6,541 nucleotides of DNA from Hyphomicrobiales bacterium (lineage in GTDB: Bacteria; Pseudomonadota; Alphaproteobacteria; Rhizobiales; Aestuariivirgaceae). A program made the position numbers and the translations under genes. Below, piece by piece: positions 1 to 6,541 of this stretch. Location: positions 1 to 6,541 of the forward strand of contig JALVFB010000416.1 in assembly GCA_027030295.1 (NCBI GenBank). The letters are read 5' to 3'. Every line of letters begins with the position of its first letter. The first letter of the stretch is position 1. The notes beneath the pieces were generated by a model. The model was not told where the DNA came from, did not search any database, and was given only the letters and a program-made list of their open reading frames with translations.

Positions 1-69
1 GGCGCGCTGGTCGGCGGCGCCTCGCTGAAGGCCGACGACTTCTTCGGCATCATCTCGGCCTATCTCTAG
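1..69 (+). CDS. tpiA: Triosephosphate isomerase, C-terminal fragment (5' end outside window)
   Basis: Only the last 22 codons and a TAG stop are present; the gene begins upstream of the window. The readable peptide contains GALVGGASLK followed by ADDFFGIISAYL. The GxLVGGASL stretch is the conserved C-terminal phosphate-binding loop of triosephosphate isomerase, where the glycines contact the substrate phosphate, and the following helix ends the TIM barrel. The enzyme is a cytoplasmic glycolytic protein that interconverts dihydroxyacetone phosphate and glyceraldehyde 3-phosphate. tpiA immediately upstream of secG is a common arrangement in alphaproteobacteria and other bacteria, which supports the call. 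A 325-base gap rich in hairpins separates it from secG, so the two may be separate transcription units here. Active-site residues lie outside the window and cannot be checked. Confidence 0.93.
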   Translation, partial: GALVGGASLKADDFFGIISAYL

Positions 70-147
70 ACGCGGAGCAAAAACTACCTTGGACAGCCGG
101 TTGCAGCAAATGCCGGACACAAGGCGTTACCGAACGCACAACCTTCA

Positions 148-227
148 CGTCACCCTGGCGAAAGCCAGGGTCTTGTGGTGATGGCCGAGAGTCTTTCCAT
201 GAGATACTGGCTTTCGCCAGCATGACG
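148..227. repeat. Imperfect inverted repeat, probable dispersed extragenic palindromic element
   Basis: Arm 148-174 pairs with arm 201-227 in inverted orientation: 22 Watson-Crick pairs, 2 G-U pairs and 3 mismatches over 27 columns, around a 26-base spacer. Each arm contains the same core, ctggcgaaagccag (155-168, and its complement at 207-220), which is itself a small hairpin with a GAAA loop; in the left arm the stem extends to 8 bp (152-171). Outer ends read cgtca and tgacg. From memory, cgtca-ccc-ggcgaaagcc-type sequences are scattered between genes in many GC-rich proteobacteria, so this is probably a repeat family rather than a unique site. No transposase is nearby. It could also help end tpiA transcription. 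Confidence 0.65.
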
Positions 228-238
228 AATTTCCCCCG

Positions 239-265
239 CCGGAAGGGGATTGCATCCCCTTCCGG
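239..265. repeat. Perfect 12-bp-stem hairpin, first of a tandem pair
   Basis: Bases 239-250 are perfectly complementary to 254-265 with a 3-base loop (tgc). The stem contains ggaaggggat against atccccttcc. It stands 8 bases before a second perfect hairpin of similar design (ggggtt-tcc-aacccc). The two share a GGGG-purine/T stem and a 3-base loop and look like a doublet of an extragenic palindrome. No T-run follows, so a classical intrinsic terminator is not supported, although a role in protecting the tpiA transcript 3' end or in ending transcription is possible. Confidence 0.6.
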
Positions 266-273
266 AACGGTTC

Positions 274-294
274 GGCGGGGTTTCCAACCCCGCC
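274..294. repeat. Perfect 9-bp-stem hairpin, second of a tandem pair
   Basis: Bases 274-282 (ggcggggtt) are perfectly complementary to 286-294 (aaccccgcc) with loop tcc. The following bases, ttgccttgt, are only modestly T-rich. As the last strong hairpin before the candidate secG promoter, it is the best-placed candidate for a tpiA terminator, but the weak U-tract keeps this uncertain; it may simply be the second unit of a repeat doublet. Confidence 0.55.
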
Positions 295-299
295 TTGCC

Positions 300-328
300 T
301 TGTCAATCGCCGCTGACGGGGCTAGAGG
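300..328 (+). promoter_or_regulatory. Candidate sigma70-type promoter for secG
   Basis: TTGTCA at 300-305 matches the -35 consensus at 5 of 6 positions. After a 17-base spacer, TAGAGG at 323-328 keeps the T, A and A at positions 1, 2 and 4 of the -10 box. The predicted start near 335 would give a leader of about 60 bases containing the hairpin at 343-364. The site lies just after the tandem hairpins, a sensible place for a new transcription unit covering secG, pyrG and possibly the channel gene. The -10 is weak; this is a prediction only. Confidence 0.35.
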
Positions 329-342
329 AGGGCAACACATTG

Positions 343-364
343 CGGGAGCGCGCGGGCGCTCCCG
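343..364 (+). promoter_or_regulatory. GC-rich hairpin in the presumed secG leader
   Basis: Bases 343-351 (cgggagcgc) pair perfectly with 356-364 (gcgctcccg) around a gcgg loop. It ends 17 bases before the secG Shine-Dalgarno and is followed by gtttcgtt, a short T-enriched stretch. It could be a weak terminator or attenuator, or a structured 5' leader element. It does not sequester the ribosome binding site directly. Confidence 0.4.
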
Positions 365-381
365 GTTTCGTTCAGACTGAC

Positions 382-386
382 GGGAG
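382..386 (+). promoter_or_regulatory. Ribosome binding site of secG
   Basis: GGGAG lies 8 bases before the ATG at 395, good spacing for a Shine-Dalgarno. It supports that start over any in-frame alternative. Confidence 0.7.
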
Positions 387-394
387 TCGCCATC

Positions 395-745
395 ATGGAA
401 GCGGTGCTGCTCACCATCCACCTCATCGTCACCATCGCGCTCATCGGCGTGATTCTGCTGCAACGCTCCGAGGGCGGAGCGCTGGGCATCGGCGGTTCCG
501 GCGGCGGCAACCTGTTCTCCGCCCGCGGCGCGGCCAACGCGCTCACCCGCACCACGGCCATCCTGGCGGCGGTGTTCTTCGCCACCTCCATCGCGCTCAC
601 CATCATCTCCGTGCGCACCTACAAACCGAAGTCGGTGCTGGATCAGGGCGCGCCCGCCTCGCAAGGCCAGCAGGCGCCGGCCGCGCCGGTGCTGCCGAAG
701 CTGCCGGGCAAGGCCCCGGAGCTGCCTTCCGCGCCGACGAAATGA
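395..745 (+). CDS. secG: Preprotein translocase subunit SecG
   Basis: The 116-residue product is the small auxiliary membrane subunit of the SecYEG protein-export channel. It has the family architecture: a first membrane helix (about residues 3-22), the conserved LLQRSEGGALGIGG motif (21-34) leading into a glycine-rich cytoplasmic loop, the AANALTRTTAIL motif (46-57), and a second helix (about 54-72). SecG is known to ease SecA-driven translocation. The tail from about residue 77 is rich in Ala, Pro, Gln and Lys, as is usual for alphaproteobacterial SecG and makes it longer than minimal forms. The ATG has a good Shine-Dalgarno 8 bases upstream, and the start sits directly before the first helix. 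It follows tpiA and precedes pyrG by 86 bases on the same strand, an arrangement often seen in alphaproteobacteria. The family call is secure. Confidence 0.96.
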   Translation: MEAVLLTIHLIVTIALIGVILLQRSEGGALGIGGSGGGNLFSARGAANALTRTTAILAAVFFATSIALTIISVRTYKPKSVLDQGAPASQGQQAPAAPVLPKLPGKAPELPSAPTK

Positions 746-822
746 CGGGGCGCGCGCCGCTCGCGCTCTCGCTGTGGAAAATCACGACGGGGAATCGACA
801 CCGCGGCGGGAATCGGCCATAG

Positions 823-2460
<1,638 letters not shown>

Positions 2461-2472
2461 AATGATGGCGCC

Positions 2473-4980
2473 ATGACGCCTTTCGGAAATATGCGGACGC
2501 GGGTTGGCAACGCCGGTCGCCGTTGGCCGGCGGCTCTGCTCTTGCTGTTGATGGGACTTCTTGTCCTTTCGACGCCATTGCCGGCCCAACAGGCGCCATC
2601 ATCGGCGTCCACGTCGCCCGCCGCGCAGGCCGCTCCGGCGAAAGTGGACGCGGCGCTGGCCGGGGCCATCGACGAGGCGAAGGCCGCCGCCGGCCGCGCC
2701 GAGCGCGTGGCCCAGGAGGTGGACCGCGAGCTGGCCAGCCTGCGCCTGCAGGTGGACAGGCCGGACGTGGACGCGGCCCGCCTGGGCGATCTGCGCAAGC
2801 GCTTCGCCGGGATGAACCTGCGCCTGCTGGAGGCCCGCCGCCAGCTGGAGCGGCCGCTGGCCCACATGCGCCAGCAACTGACCGCCCTTGGCCCGCCACC
2901 CGGGGAAGGCAGGGAGGAAGCCGGCATCACCGCCCGCCGCCGCCTGCTCACCGGCGTGGTGGAGCGGCTGGAGGCGGCGGACAGACGGCTGGAGCTGCTC
3001 ATCGGCGAGGTGCGCCACCTGTCCGAACGCGCTGGCGAGCGCCAGCGCATGCTGTTTTTCTCGCAGGTGCTGCAACCCTCCCGCTCCGTGCTCAACCCGG
3101 CGCTGTGGTTGCGCGGCCTGGCGCTGGCGCCGGATTTCGCCAACCGCATGATGTCGCTCGCCGGCGGTTGGTTGCGTGGCGATACGCAACGCATCGGCGT
3201 GCTGGTGGCCATCGGTCTGATGCTGCTGGCCATGGCCGTGACCCTGCGCGCCTGGAGCCGCTGGCATGGCCCGCTGGAGGTGGGCAGGCGCCCCACCGAT
3301 GAAGTGCGCCGCATGTGGCAGGCGCTCAGGGTGCCGCTGGTGGTGGCCGCCGTCACCTTCGCCCTGTTGGCGCTCATCAAGCTGGCGCTGTTCACCTTCG
3401 GCGCGCCGTCGCCGCAGATGGAGCGCGCCCTGTTCGCCCTCGCCGGCGGCGTCATGTACACCGCCGTGCTCATCGCCCTGGCCCGCGGCATTTTCCGCCC
3501 CCGCACGCCCCACATGCGGCTGGTGAACGTGGCCGACGACGCCGCCGTGCGCGCCTATCGGCTGGCCGCCGCCCTGGCGGTATTGCACGGGCTCGACCTG
3601 TTCATGGTGCGCATGGCCACCAACCTGTTCATGCCCACGGAGTTCGTCGTTGGCTGGAGCGCCTTCATGGCGCTGCTTCACCTGGTGCTGGCCTATTCCT
3701 TCATCGTCACCATCCGCCGCGCCGCGCCGCTGGCGGAGGGCGAAGGCGACATGCCCTATCTCTTCGGCTGGACGCGCTACGTCTTTCACCTGGCGCTGCT
3801 GGCGCTGCTCGTCATCCTGTTGGCGTTGCTGTTCGGCTATGTGGCGCTGGCCCACTTCATCGCGCGGCAGATGATGTTCACCGCCGCGCTGGTCAGCGCC
3901 CTGTATCTGCTGCACGAGATGGCCGATGCGCTGGTGCGCGGCGCCTTCGATCCGCGCTCCGCCGTGGGGCGCTATCTGCGGCAGAACCTGGTGGCCTCCG
4001 AGCGCGGCATCACCCGCCTCGGCGTGGCCTTTTCCACCCTGGTGGACATCGTCACCGTGCTCATCGGCCTGCCGCTGCTCCTGAGTCAGTGGGCCGTCAA
4101 CTGGGTCGATCTCGTCACCCGCGCGCAACAGATTTTCTTCGGCTTCCGGGTGGGCAACATCACCATCGAACCGGCCAACATCCTGCTGGGGCTGGTGGTG
4201 TTCGTCATCGGCCTGATGATCGTGCGGCTGCTGGTGTTGTGGCTGGACCGGCGGGTGCTCTCGCGCTCCGATCTGGATGACGGCATTCGCCATTCCATCC
4301 TCACCGTCTCGCGCTATACCGGCATCGTCGGCGCCTTTCTGGTGGCCCTGTCGGTGGCCGGCGTGAACCTCACCTCGCTGGCCTTTTTCGGCGGCGCGCT
4401 GGGCATCGGCATCGGCTTCGGCCTGCAGACCATCGTCAACAATTTCGTCTCCGGTCTCATCCTGCTGGCCGAGCGGCCCATCAAGACCGGCGACTGGATC
4501 CAGGTTTCCGGCGGCGAGGGCGTGGTCAGGCGCATCAAGGTGCGCTCCACCGAGATAGAGACGTTCGACCGCTGCACCATCATCGTGCCCAACTCGCAGC
4601 TCATTTCCGACCCCGTTTCCAACTGGTTTCATGACAACCGCATGGGCCGGGTGCGGGTGCCGGTGGGGGTGTCCTACGACGCCGACCCCGACCGGGTGAA
4701 GGAAATACTGCTGAAATGCGCCCGCGAGCACCCGCGCGCGCTGGCCAGCCCGGCGCCGTTCGTGCTGTTCACCGGCTATGGCGACAATTCGCTGGATTTC
4801 GAATTGCGGGTCTATATCGGCGATGCCGGCTACATGGCTTCCACCGCCTCCGACCTGCGCTTCGCCATCTTCCGCGAGCTGAAGGCGGCCGGCATCGAGA
4901 TTCCGTTCCCGCAGCGCGACATTCACGTGCGCTCCCTGCCGCCGGAAGCATTCGGCCGTCGTCCGAAGGGCGAGGTTTGA
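2473..4980 (+). CDS. Large MscS-family mechanosensitive channel with periplasmic coiled coil (DUF3772 type)
   Basis: The 835-residue product is predicted to be an inner-membrane mechanosensitive channel that releases solutes on hypo-osmotic shock. A hydrophobic segment after RR at 16-17 and the site LPA-QQ (about 36-40) suggest a cleaved signal peptide. Residues about 55-200 are Arg/Glu/Ala-rich, predicted helical or coiled-coil and periplasmic, with an LGPPPGEG motif (139-146) typical of DUF3772 proteins. About ten or eleven membrane helices follow (about 240-660). The last is the glycine-rich MscS pore helix, with GGALGIGIGFGLQTIVNNF (640-658), then the beta domain with ERPIKTGDWIQV (667-678) and VPNSQLIS (705-712), ending in IPFPQRDIHV, equivalent to the MscS C-terminal core. 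It resembles large MscK-like channels more than the 286-residue MscS. No strong Shine-Dalgarno is seen; ATG at 2491 is an alternative start. The exact gating stimulus is unknown. Confidence 0.92.
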   Translation: MTPFGNMRTRVGNAGRRWPAALLLLLMGLLVLSTPLPAQQAPSSASTSPAAQAAPAKVDAALAGAIDEAKAAAGRAERVAQEVDRELASLRLQVDRPDVDAARLGDLRKRFAGMNLRLLEARRQLERPLAHMRQQLTALGPPPGEGREEAGITARRRLLTGVVERLEAADRRLELLIGEVRHLSERAGERQRMLFFSQVLQPSRSVLNPALWLRGLALAPDFANRMMSLAGGWLRGDTQRIGVLVAIGLMLLAMAVTLRAWSRWHGPLEVGRRPTDEVRRMWQALRVPLVVAAVTFALLALIKLALFTFGAPSPQMERALFALAGGVMYTAVLIALARGIFRPRTPHMRLVNVADDAAVRAYRLAAALAVLHGLDLFMVRMATNLFMPTEFVVGWSAFMALLHLVLAYSFIVTIRRAAPLAEGEGDMPYLFGWTRYVFHLALLALLVILLALLFGYVALAHFIARQMMFTAALVSALYLLHEMADALVRGAFDPRSAVGRYLRQNLVASERGITRLGVAFSTLVDIVTVLIGLPLLLSQWAVNWVDLVTRAQQIFFGFRVGNITIEPANILLGLVVFVIGLMIVRLLVLWLDRRVLSRSDLDDGIRHSILTVSRYTGIVGAFLVALSVAGVNLTSLAFFGGALGIGIGFGLQTIVNNFVSGLILLAERPIKTGDWIQVSGGEGVVRRIKVRSTEIETFDRCTIIVPNSQLISDPVSNWFHDNRMGRVRVPVGVSYDADPDRVKEILLKCAREHPRALASPAPFVLFTGYGDNSLDFELRVYIGDAGYMASTASDLRFAIFRELKAAGIEIPFPQRDIHVRSLPPEAFGRRPKGEV

Positions 4981-5010
4981 CTGGCGTGCATATCGTCGCC
5001 GCGCGAGGAT

Positions 5011-5421
5011 TCAGCGCACGTCGGCCTCCATGTCGGAGACGGAATATCCCATGCGCTCCAGCCCTTCCTCCAGGTGCTCCGCCAGCAGCGGGTTGGAAAG
5101 CAGATAGCGCGTAATGCCGACGGGTCCCTCATATTCCTCGCGCGCGGTCATGATCGCTTCATCCCATTCTTCCGGCTCGAAGGAACCGCGCCCCACCCAC
5201 AAAAGCGCCACCAGCTCCGTCAATTCATCCCGACTCAATTCCTGCAGGAAAGAGGCCAGCGCCAGCCGCGCCGGATCGTTGCGCAACGCCTCCAGCACCA
5301 TTTCCGCCGTTTCCTCGCCCGGATGTCGGCGGTCGGGCAGTTCCCAGGCCCCGGTGCGCGCCTCCATTTCGCGCGCCCGCACGATCACCTGCGCCACCTT
5401 GTCCGTCGAAAGCTCCAGCAT
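5011..5421 (-). CDS. Small acidic protein of DUF3775-like family, function unknown
   Basis: The 136-residue product starts MLELSTDKVAQVIVRAREME and ends with LLAEHLEEGLERMGYSVSDM. The pattern matches my memory of the DUF3775 family: an N-terminal LSxxKVxxII-RARE stretch, a central helical segment with FLQELSRDELTELVALLWVGRG (split here at about residues 58-79), and a C-terminal YLLSNPLLAEHLEEGL segment. It is acidic, mostly helical, with no signal peptide or membrane segment, so probably cytoplasmic. The start at 5421 is preferred because AGGGAGG lies 6 bases upstream; earlier in-frame ATGs (5451, 5511) lack a ribosome site and would add a basic, non-conserved leader overlapping the promoter region. 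It converges on the channel gene with a 30-base gap and no evident terminator, and diverges from fabD. No function can be assigned. Confidence 0.8.
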   Translation of the reverse strand: MLELSTDKVAQVIVRAREMEARTGAWELPDRRHPGEETAEMVLEALRNDPARLALASFLQELSRDELTELVALLWVGRGSFEPEEWDEAIMTAREEYEGPVGITRYLLSNPLLAEHLEEGLERMGYSVSDMEADVR

Positions 5422-5427
5422 GGCGGG

Positions 5428-5434
5428 CCTCCCT
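5428..5434 (-). promoter_or_regulatory. Strong ribosome binding site deciding the start of the DUF3775-like gene
   Basis: Read on the - strand this is AGGGAGG, 6 bases before the ATG at 5421-5419. It is the strongest Shine-Dalgarno within the window's complete genes and argues for the 136-residue product over 146- or 166-residue forms. Confidence 0.8.
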
Positions 5435-5444
5435 GCATCGGTTT

Positions 5445-5459
5445 GTGACATGATGTCAC
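5445..5459. promoter_or_regulatory. Perfect 15-base palindrome, operator-like
   Basis: GTGACAT-G-ATGTCAC is a perfect 7-bp inverted repeat around one central base, in the divergent region between the DUF3775-like gene and fabD. It begins 24 bases upstream of the small gene's ATG and overlaps that gene's candidate -10 box, so it would be well placed for repression of the small gene; it lies 24 bases before the candidate fabD -35. The half-site TGTGA resembles CRP-type sites, but the odd spacing (7 bases between TGTGA and TCAC) does not fit the 6-base CRP spacer. The cognate regulator cannot be named. Confidence 0.5.
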
Positions 5460-5477
5460 GAAAATCCCGCCGTGCAA
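5450..5477 (-). promoter_or_regulatory. Candidate promoter for the DUF3775-like gene
   Basis: On the - strand, TTGCAC (5477-5472) serves as a possible -35 (3 of 6), followed by a 16-base spacer and CATCAT (5455-5450), a 4 of 6 match to the -10. Transcription would start near 5443, giving a leader of about 20 bases that includes the strong Shine-Dalgarno. The -10 falls inside the palindrome at 5445-5459. Confidence 0.3.
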
Positions 5478-5482
5478 AGGGC

Positions 5483-5511
5483 TTGACGCCATCCTTGCGC
5501 CGGGCTTGCAT
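5483..5511 (+). promoter_or_regulatory. Candidate sigma70-type promoter for fabD
   Basis: TTGACG (5483-5488), preceded by C, fits the CTTGAC -35 preferred in alphaproteobacteria (5 of 6 of TTGACA). A 17-base spacer leads to TTGCAT (5506-5511), a weak -10 keeping T1, A5 and T6. Predicted start near 5518 would leave a leader of about 38 bases before the fabD ATG at 5556. Confidence 0.45.
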
Positions 5512-5555
5512 GAACGCACATGCGGGATGGGCAACAGCAGGGATTCGCTACCGTC

Positions 5556-6518
5556 ATGAGCATTGCATTCATCTTTCCGGGGCAGGGCAGCCAGAAGGTG
5601 GGCATGGGCATGGAGCTGGCCCGCACCTTCGGCAGCGCGCGCGAGGTGTTCGACGCCGTGGACGAGGCGCTGGGGCGCAGGCTCTCCGCCATCATCGAGG
5701 ACGGGCCGGAGGACGAGCTGACCCGCACCGACAACGCCCAGCCGGCGCTCATGGCCGTGTCCATGGCCGTGGTGCGGGTGCTGGAAGAGGACTTCGATAT
5801 CGATCTGGCACGGCACGCCGCCTTCATGGCCGGGCACAGCCTGGGCGAATATTCCGCCCTGTGCGCCGCCGGCGCCCTGTCGCTGGATCGCACCGCCAAG
5901 CTGTTGCAGACGCGCGGGCGCTCCATGGCCGGGGCGACTGCGCCGGGCGTTGGCGGCATGAGCGCCATCCTTGGCCTCGATCTGGCGGACGTGGAGGCCG
6001 TGGCGGCGGAAGCCGCGCAGGGCGAGGTGTGCGTGGTGGCCAACGACAACGCGCCGGGGCAGGTGGTGCTCTCGGGCCATGTCGGGGCGCTGGAACGGGC
6101 GGAGAAGCTGGCGAAGGAGAAGGGCGCGCGCCGTGCCGTGCGGCTCAATGTCTCCGGGCCATTTCACAGCCCGCTGATGCAGAAGGCCGCGGAGGCCATG
6201 TCCTGGGCGCTGGGCGAGGCCACCGAGATGCCGCCGAAGGTGCCGGTGGTGGCGAACGTGACGGCGCAGCCGGAAACCGACGTCGGCACCCTGGTGCGCA
6301 ATCTCGTCGATCAGGTGACGGGCCGGGTGCGCTGGCGCGAATCCATGGCCTTCATGCACGGCGAGGGCGTGGATCTGTTCGTCGAGCTGGGCGCCGGCAA
6401 GGTGCTCTCGGGGCTGGTGAAGCGCAACGCCAAGGGGGCCGAGGCCATGTCCGTGGAAACCCCGGCGGAGGTGGAAAAGCTGGTCGAACGCCTCACCGGC
6501 AGGAAACTGGAGGTGTGA
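5556..6518 (+). CDS. fabD: Malonyl-CoA:ACP transacylase FabD
   Basis: The 320-residue cytoplasmic enzyme transfers malonyl from CoA to acyl carrier protein, supplying the extender unit for fatty-acid synthesis. It begins SIAFIFPGQGSQKVGMG, with the oxyanion-hole Gln10 in the GQGSQ motif. The nucleophile elbow GHSLGEYS places Ser95 as the acyl-accepting residue, Arg120 (QTRGRSM) would bind the malonyl carboxylate, and His204 in GPFHSPLM completes the catalytic pair. VRWRES (258-263) and ELGAGKVLSGL (277-287) complete the fold. Everything needed for activity is present. The ATG at 5556 is preferred over one at 5520, since the protein aligns with family starts here, and an AGGGA lies 12 bases upstream (rather far); the 5520 start would be almost at the predicted transcription start. 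The strong ribosome site right after the stop indicates a downstream fab operon gene. Confidence 0.97.
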   Translation: MSIAFIFPGQGSQKVGMGMELARTFGSAREVFDAVDEALGRRLSAIIEDGPEDELTRTDNAQPALMAVSMAVVRVLEEDFDIDLARHAAFMAGHSLGEYSALCAAGALSLDRTAKLLQTRGRSMAGATAPGVGGMSAILGLDLADVEAVAAEAAQGEVCVVANDNAPGQVVLSGHVGALERAEKLAKEKGARRAVRLNVSGPFHSPLMQKAAEAMSWALGEATEMPPKVPVVANVTAQPETDVGTLVRNLVDQVTGRVRWRESMAFMHGEGVDLFVELGAGKVLSGLVKRNAKGAEAMSVETPAEVEKLVERLTGRKLEV

Positions 6519-6532
6519 GACGACCGGGCGGG

Positions 6533-6541
6533 AAGGAGGTG
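6533..6541 (+). promoter_or_regulatory. Ribosome binding site of the next gene (probably fabG) at the window edge
   Basis: AAGGAGGTG, almost fully complementary to the 3' end of 16S rRNA, occurs 14 bases after the fabD stop and runs to the last base. The start codon it serves lies just outside. In alphaproteobacteria and many other bacteria fabG usually follows fabD, but the identity is inferred from that order only. Confidence 0.75.

Larger units (their letters stand above)
70..394. other. Gene-free interval between tpiA and secG, rich in inverted repeats
   Basis: No credible gene is seen in these 325 bases. From left to right it holds about 78 bases of unremarkable sequence, an imperfect inverted repeat (148-227), two tandem perfect hairpins (239-265 and 274-294), a candidate promoter (300-328), a GC-rich hairpin (343-364) and the secG ribosome binding site. 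Open frames that cross it in either direction run into secG out of frame and have no recognisable product. No tRNA cloverleaf was found. Confidence 0.7.

Noticed and set aside
326..342. gaggaggg followed by TTG at 340 as the start of a leader peptide
   Set aside because: The frame from 340 runs through secG out of frame, giving a His/Arg-rich product with no family resemblance; secG has its own good ribosome site.
2599..4926. Very long open frame (775 codons) on the - strand opposite the channel gene
   Set aside because: Composition is dominated by His, Gln, Gly, Asp and Ala, typical of the antisense of a hydrophobic GC-rich gene. The + strand frame encodes a clear MscS-family protein over the same interval.
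4981..5010. Terminator between the convergent channel gene and DUF3775-like gene
   Set aside because: The 30-base gap shows no convincing stem-loop with a T-run on either strand.
5444..5460. CRP/FNR-type binding site at the TGTGA...TCAC palindrome
   Set aside because: TGTGA and TCAC are separated by 7 bases rather than 6 and the palindrome has an odd centre, so the half-sites do not fit the CRP geometry. I kept it only as an unassigned operator-like palindrome.
5422..5511. N-terminally longer forms of the DUF3775-like protein starting at 5451 or 5511
   Set aside because: Neither upstream ATG has a ribosome site, and the extra residues are basic and unlike the rest of the protein, whereas the ATG at 5421 has an excellent one.

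Overview
The window is a stretch of GC-rich bacterial chromosome with dense coding and strong G/C preference at third codon positions. It looks alphaproteobacterial. The SecG has the extended Ala/Pro/Gln-rich tail common in that class, and the order tpiA-secG-pyrG is a familiar alphaproteobacterial arrangement. The small DUF3775-like protein and the DUF3772-type mechanosensitive channel are also families I associate with alphaproteobacteria. Genus cannot be fixed from the sequence alone; a Rhodospirillales-like organism is a guess.

Layout: (1) Positions 1-69 are the last 22 codons of triosephosphate isomerase (tpiA). (2) Positions 70-394 are a gene-free interval with several structures: an imperfect inverted repeat (148-227) built on a core also seen in dispersed proteobacterial repeats, two tandem perfect hairpins (239-265 and 274-294), a candidate promoter (300-328) and a GC-rich hairpin (343-364) in the presumed secG leader. 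(3) secG (395-745), pyrG (832-2460) and a large mscS-family channel gene (2473-4980) run on the + strand; pyrG and the channel gene are only 12 bases apart, so co-transcription is likely. (4) A small gene on the - strand (5011-5421, DUF3775-like, function unknown) converges on the channel gene and diverges from fabD. (5) The 134-base divergent region 5422-5555 carries a strong Shine-Dalgarno for the small gene, a perfect 15-base palindrome and candidate promoters on both strands. (6) fabD (5556-6518) is followed by a very strong ribosome binding site at the window edge, indicating another gene immediately downstream (fabG would be the usual partner).

The genes are mainly housekeeping: glycolysis (TpiA), protein export (SecG), CTP synthesis (PyrG), envelope mechanosensing (MscS-type channel) and fatty-acid initiation (FabD). 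I see no mobile element with a transposase, no CRISPR array, no tRNA or rRNA, and no convincing new multi-gene system. The parts most worth a second look are the repeat-rich tpiA-secG interval and the palindrome in the divergent region upstream of fabD.
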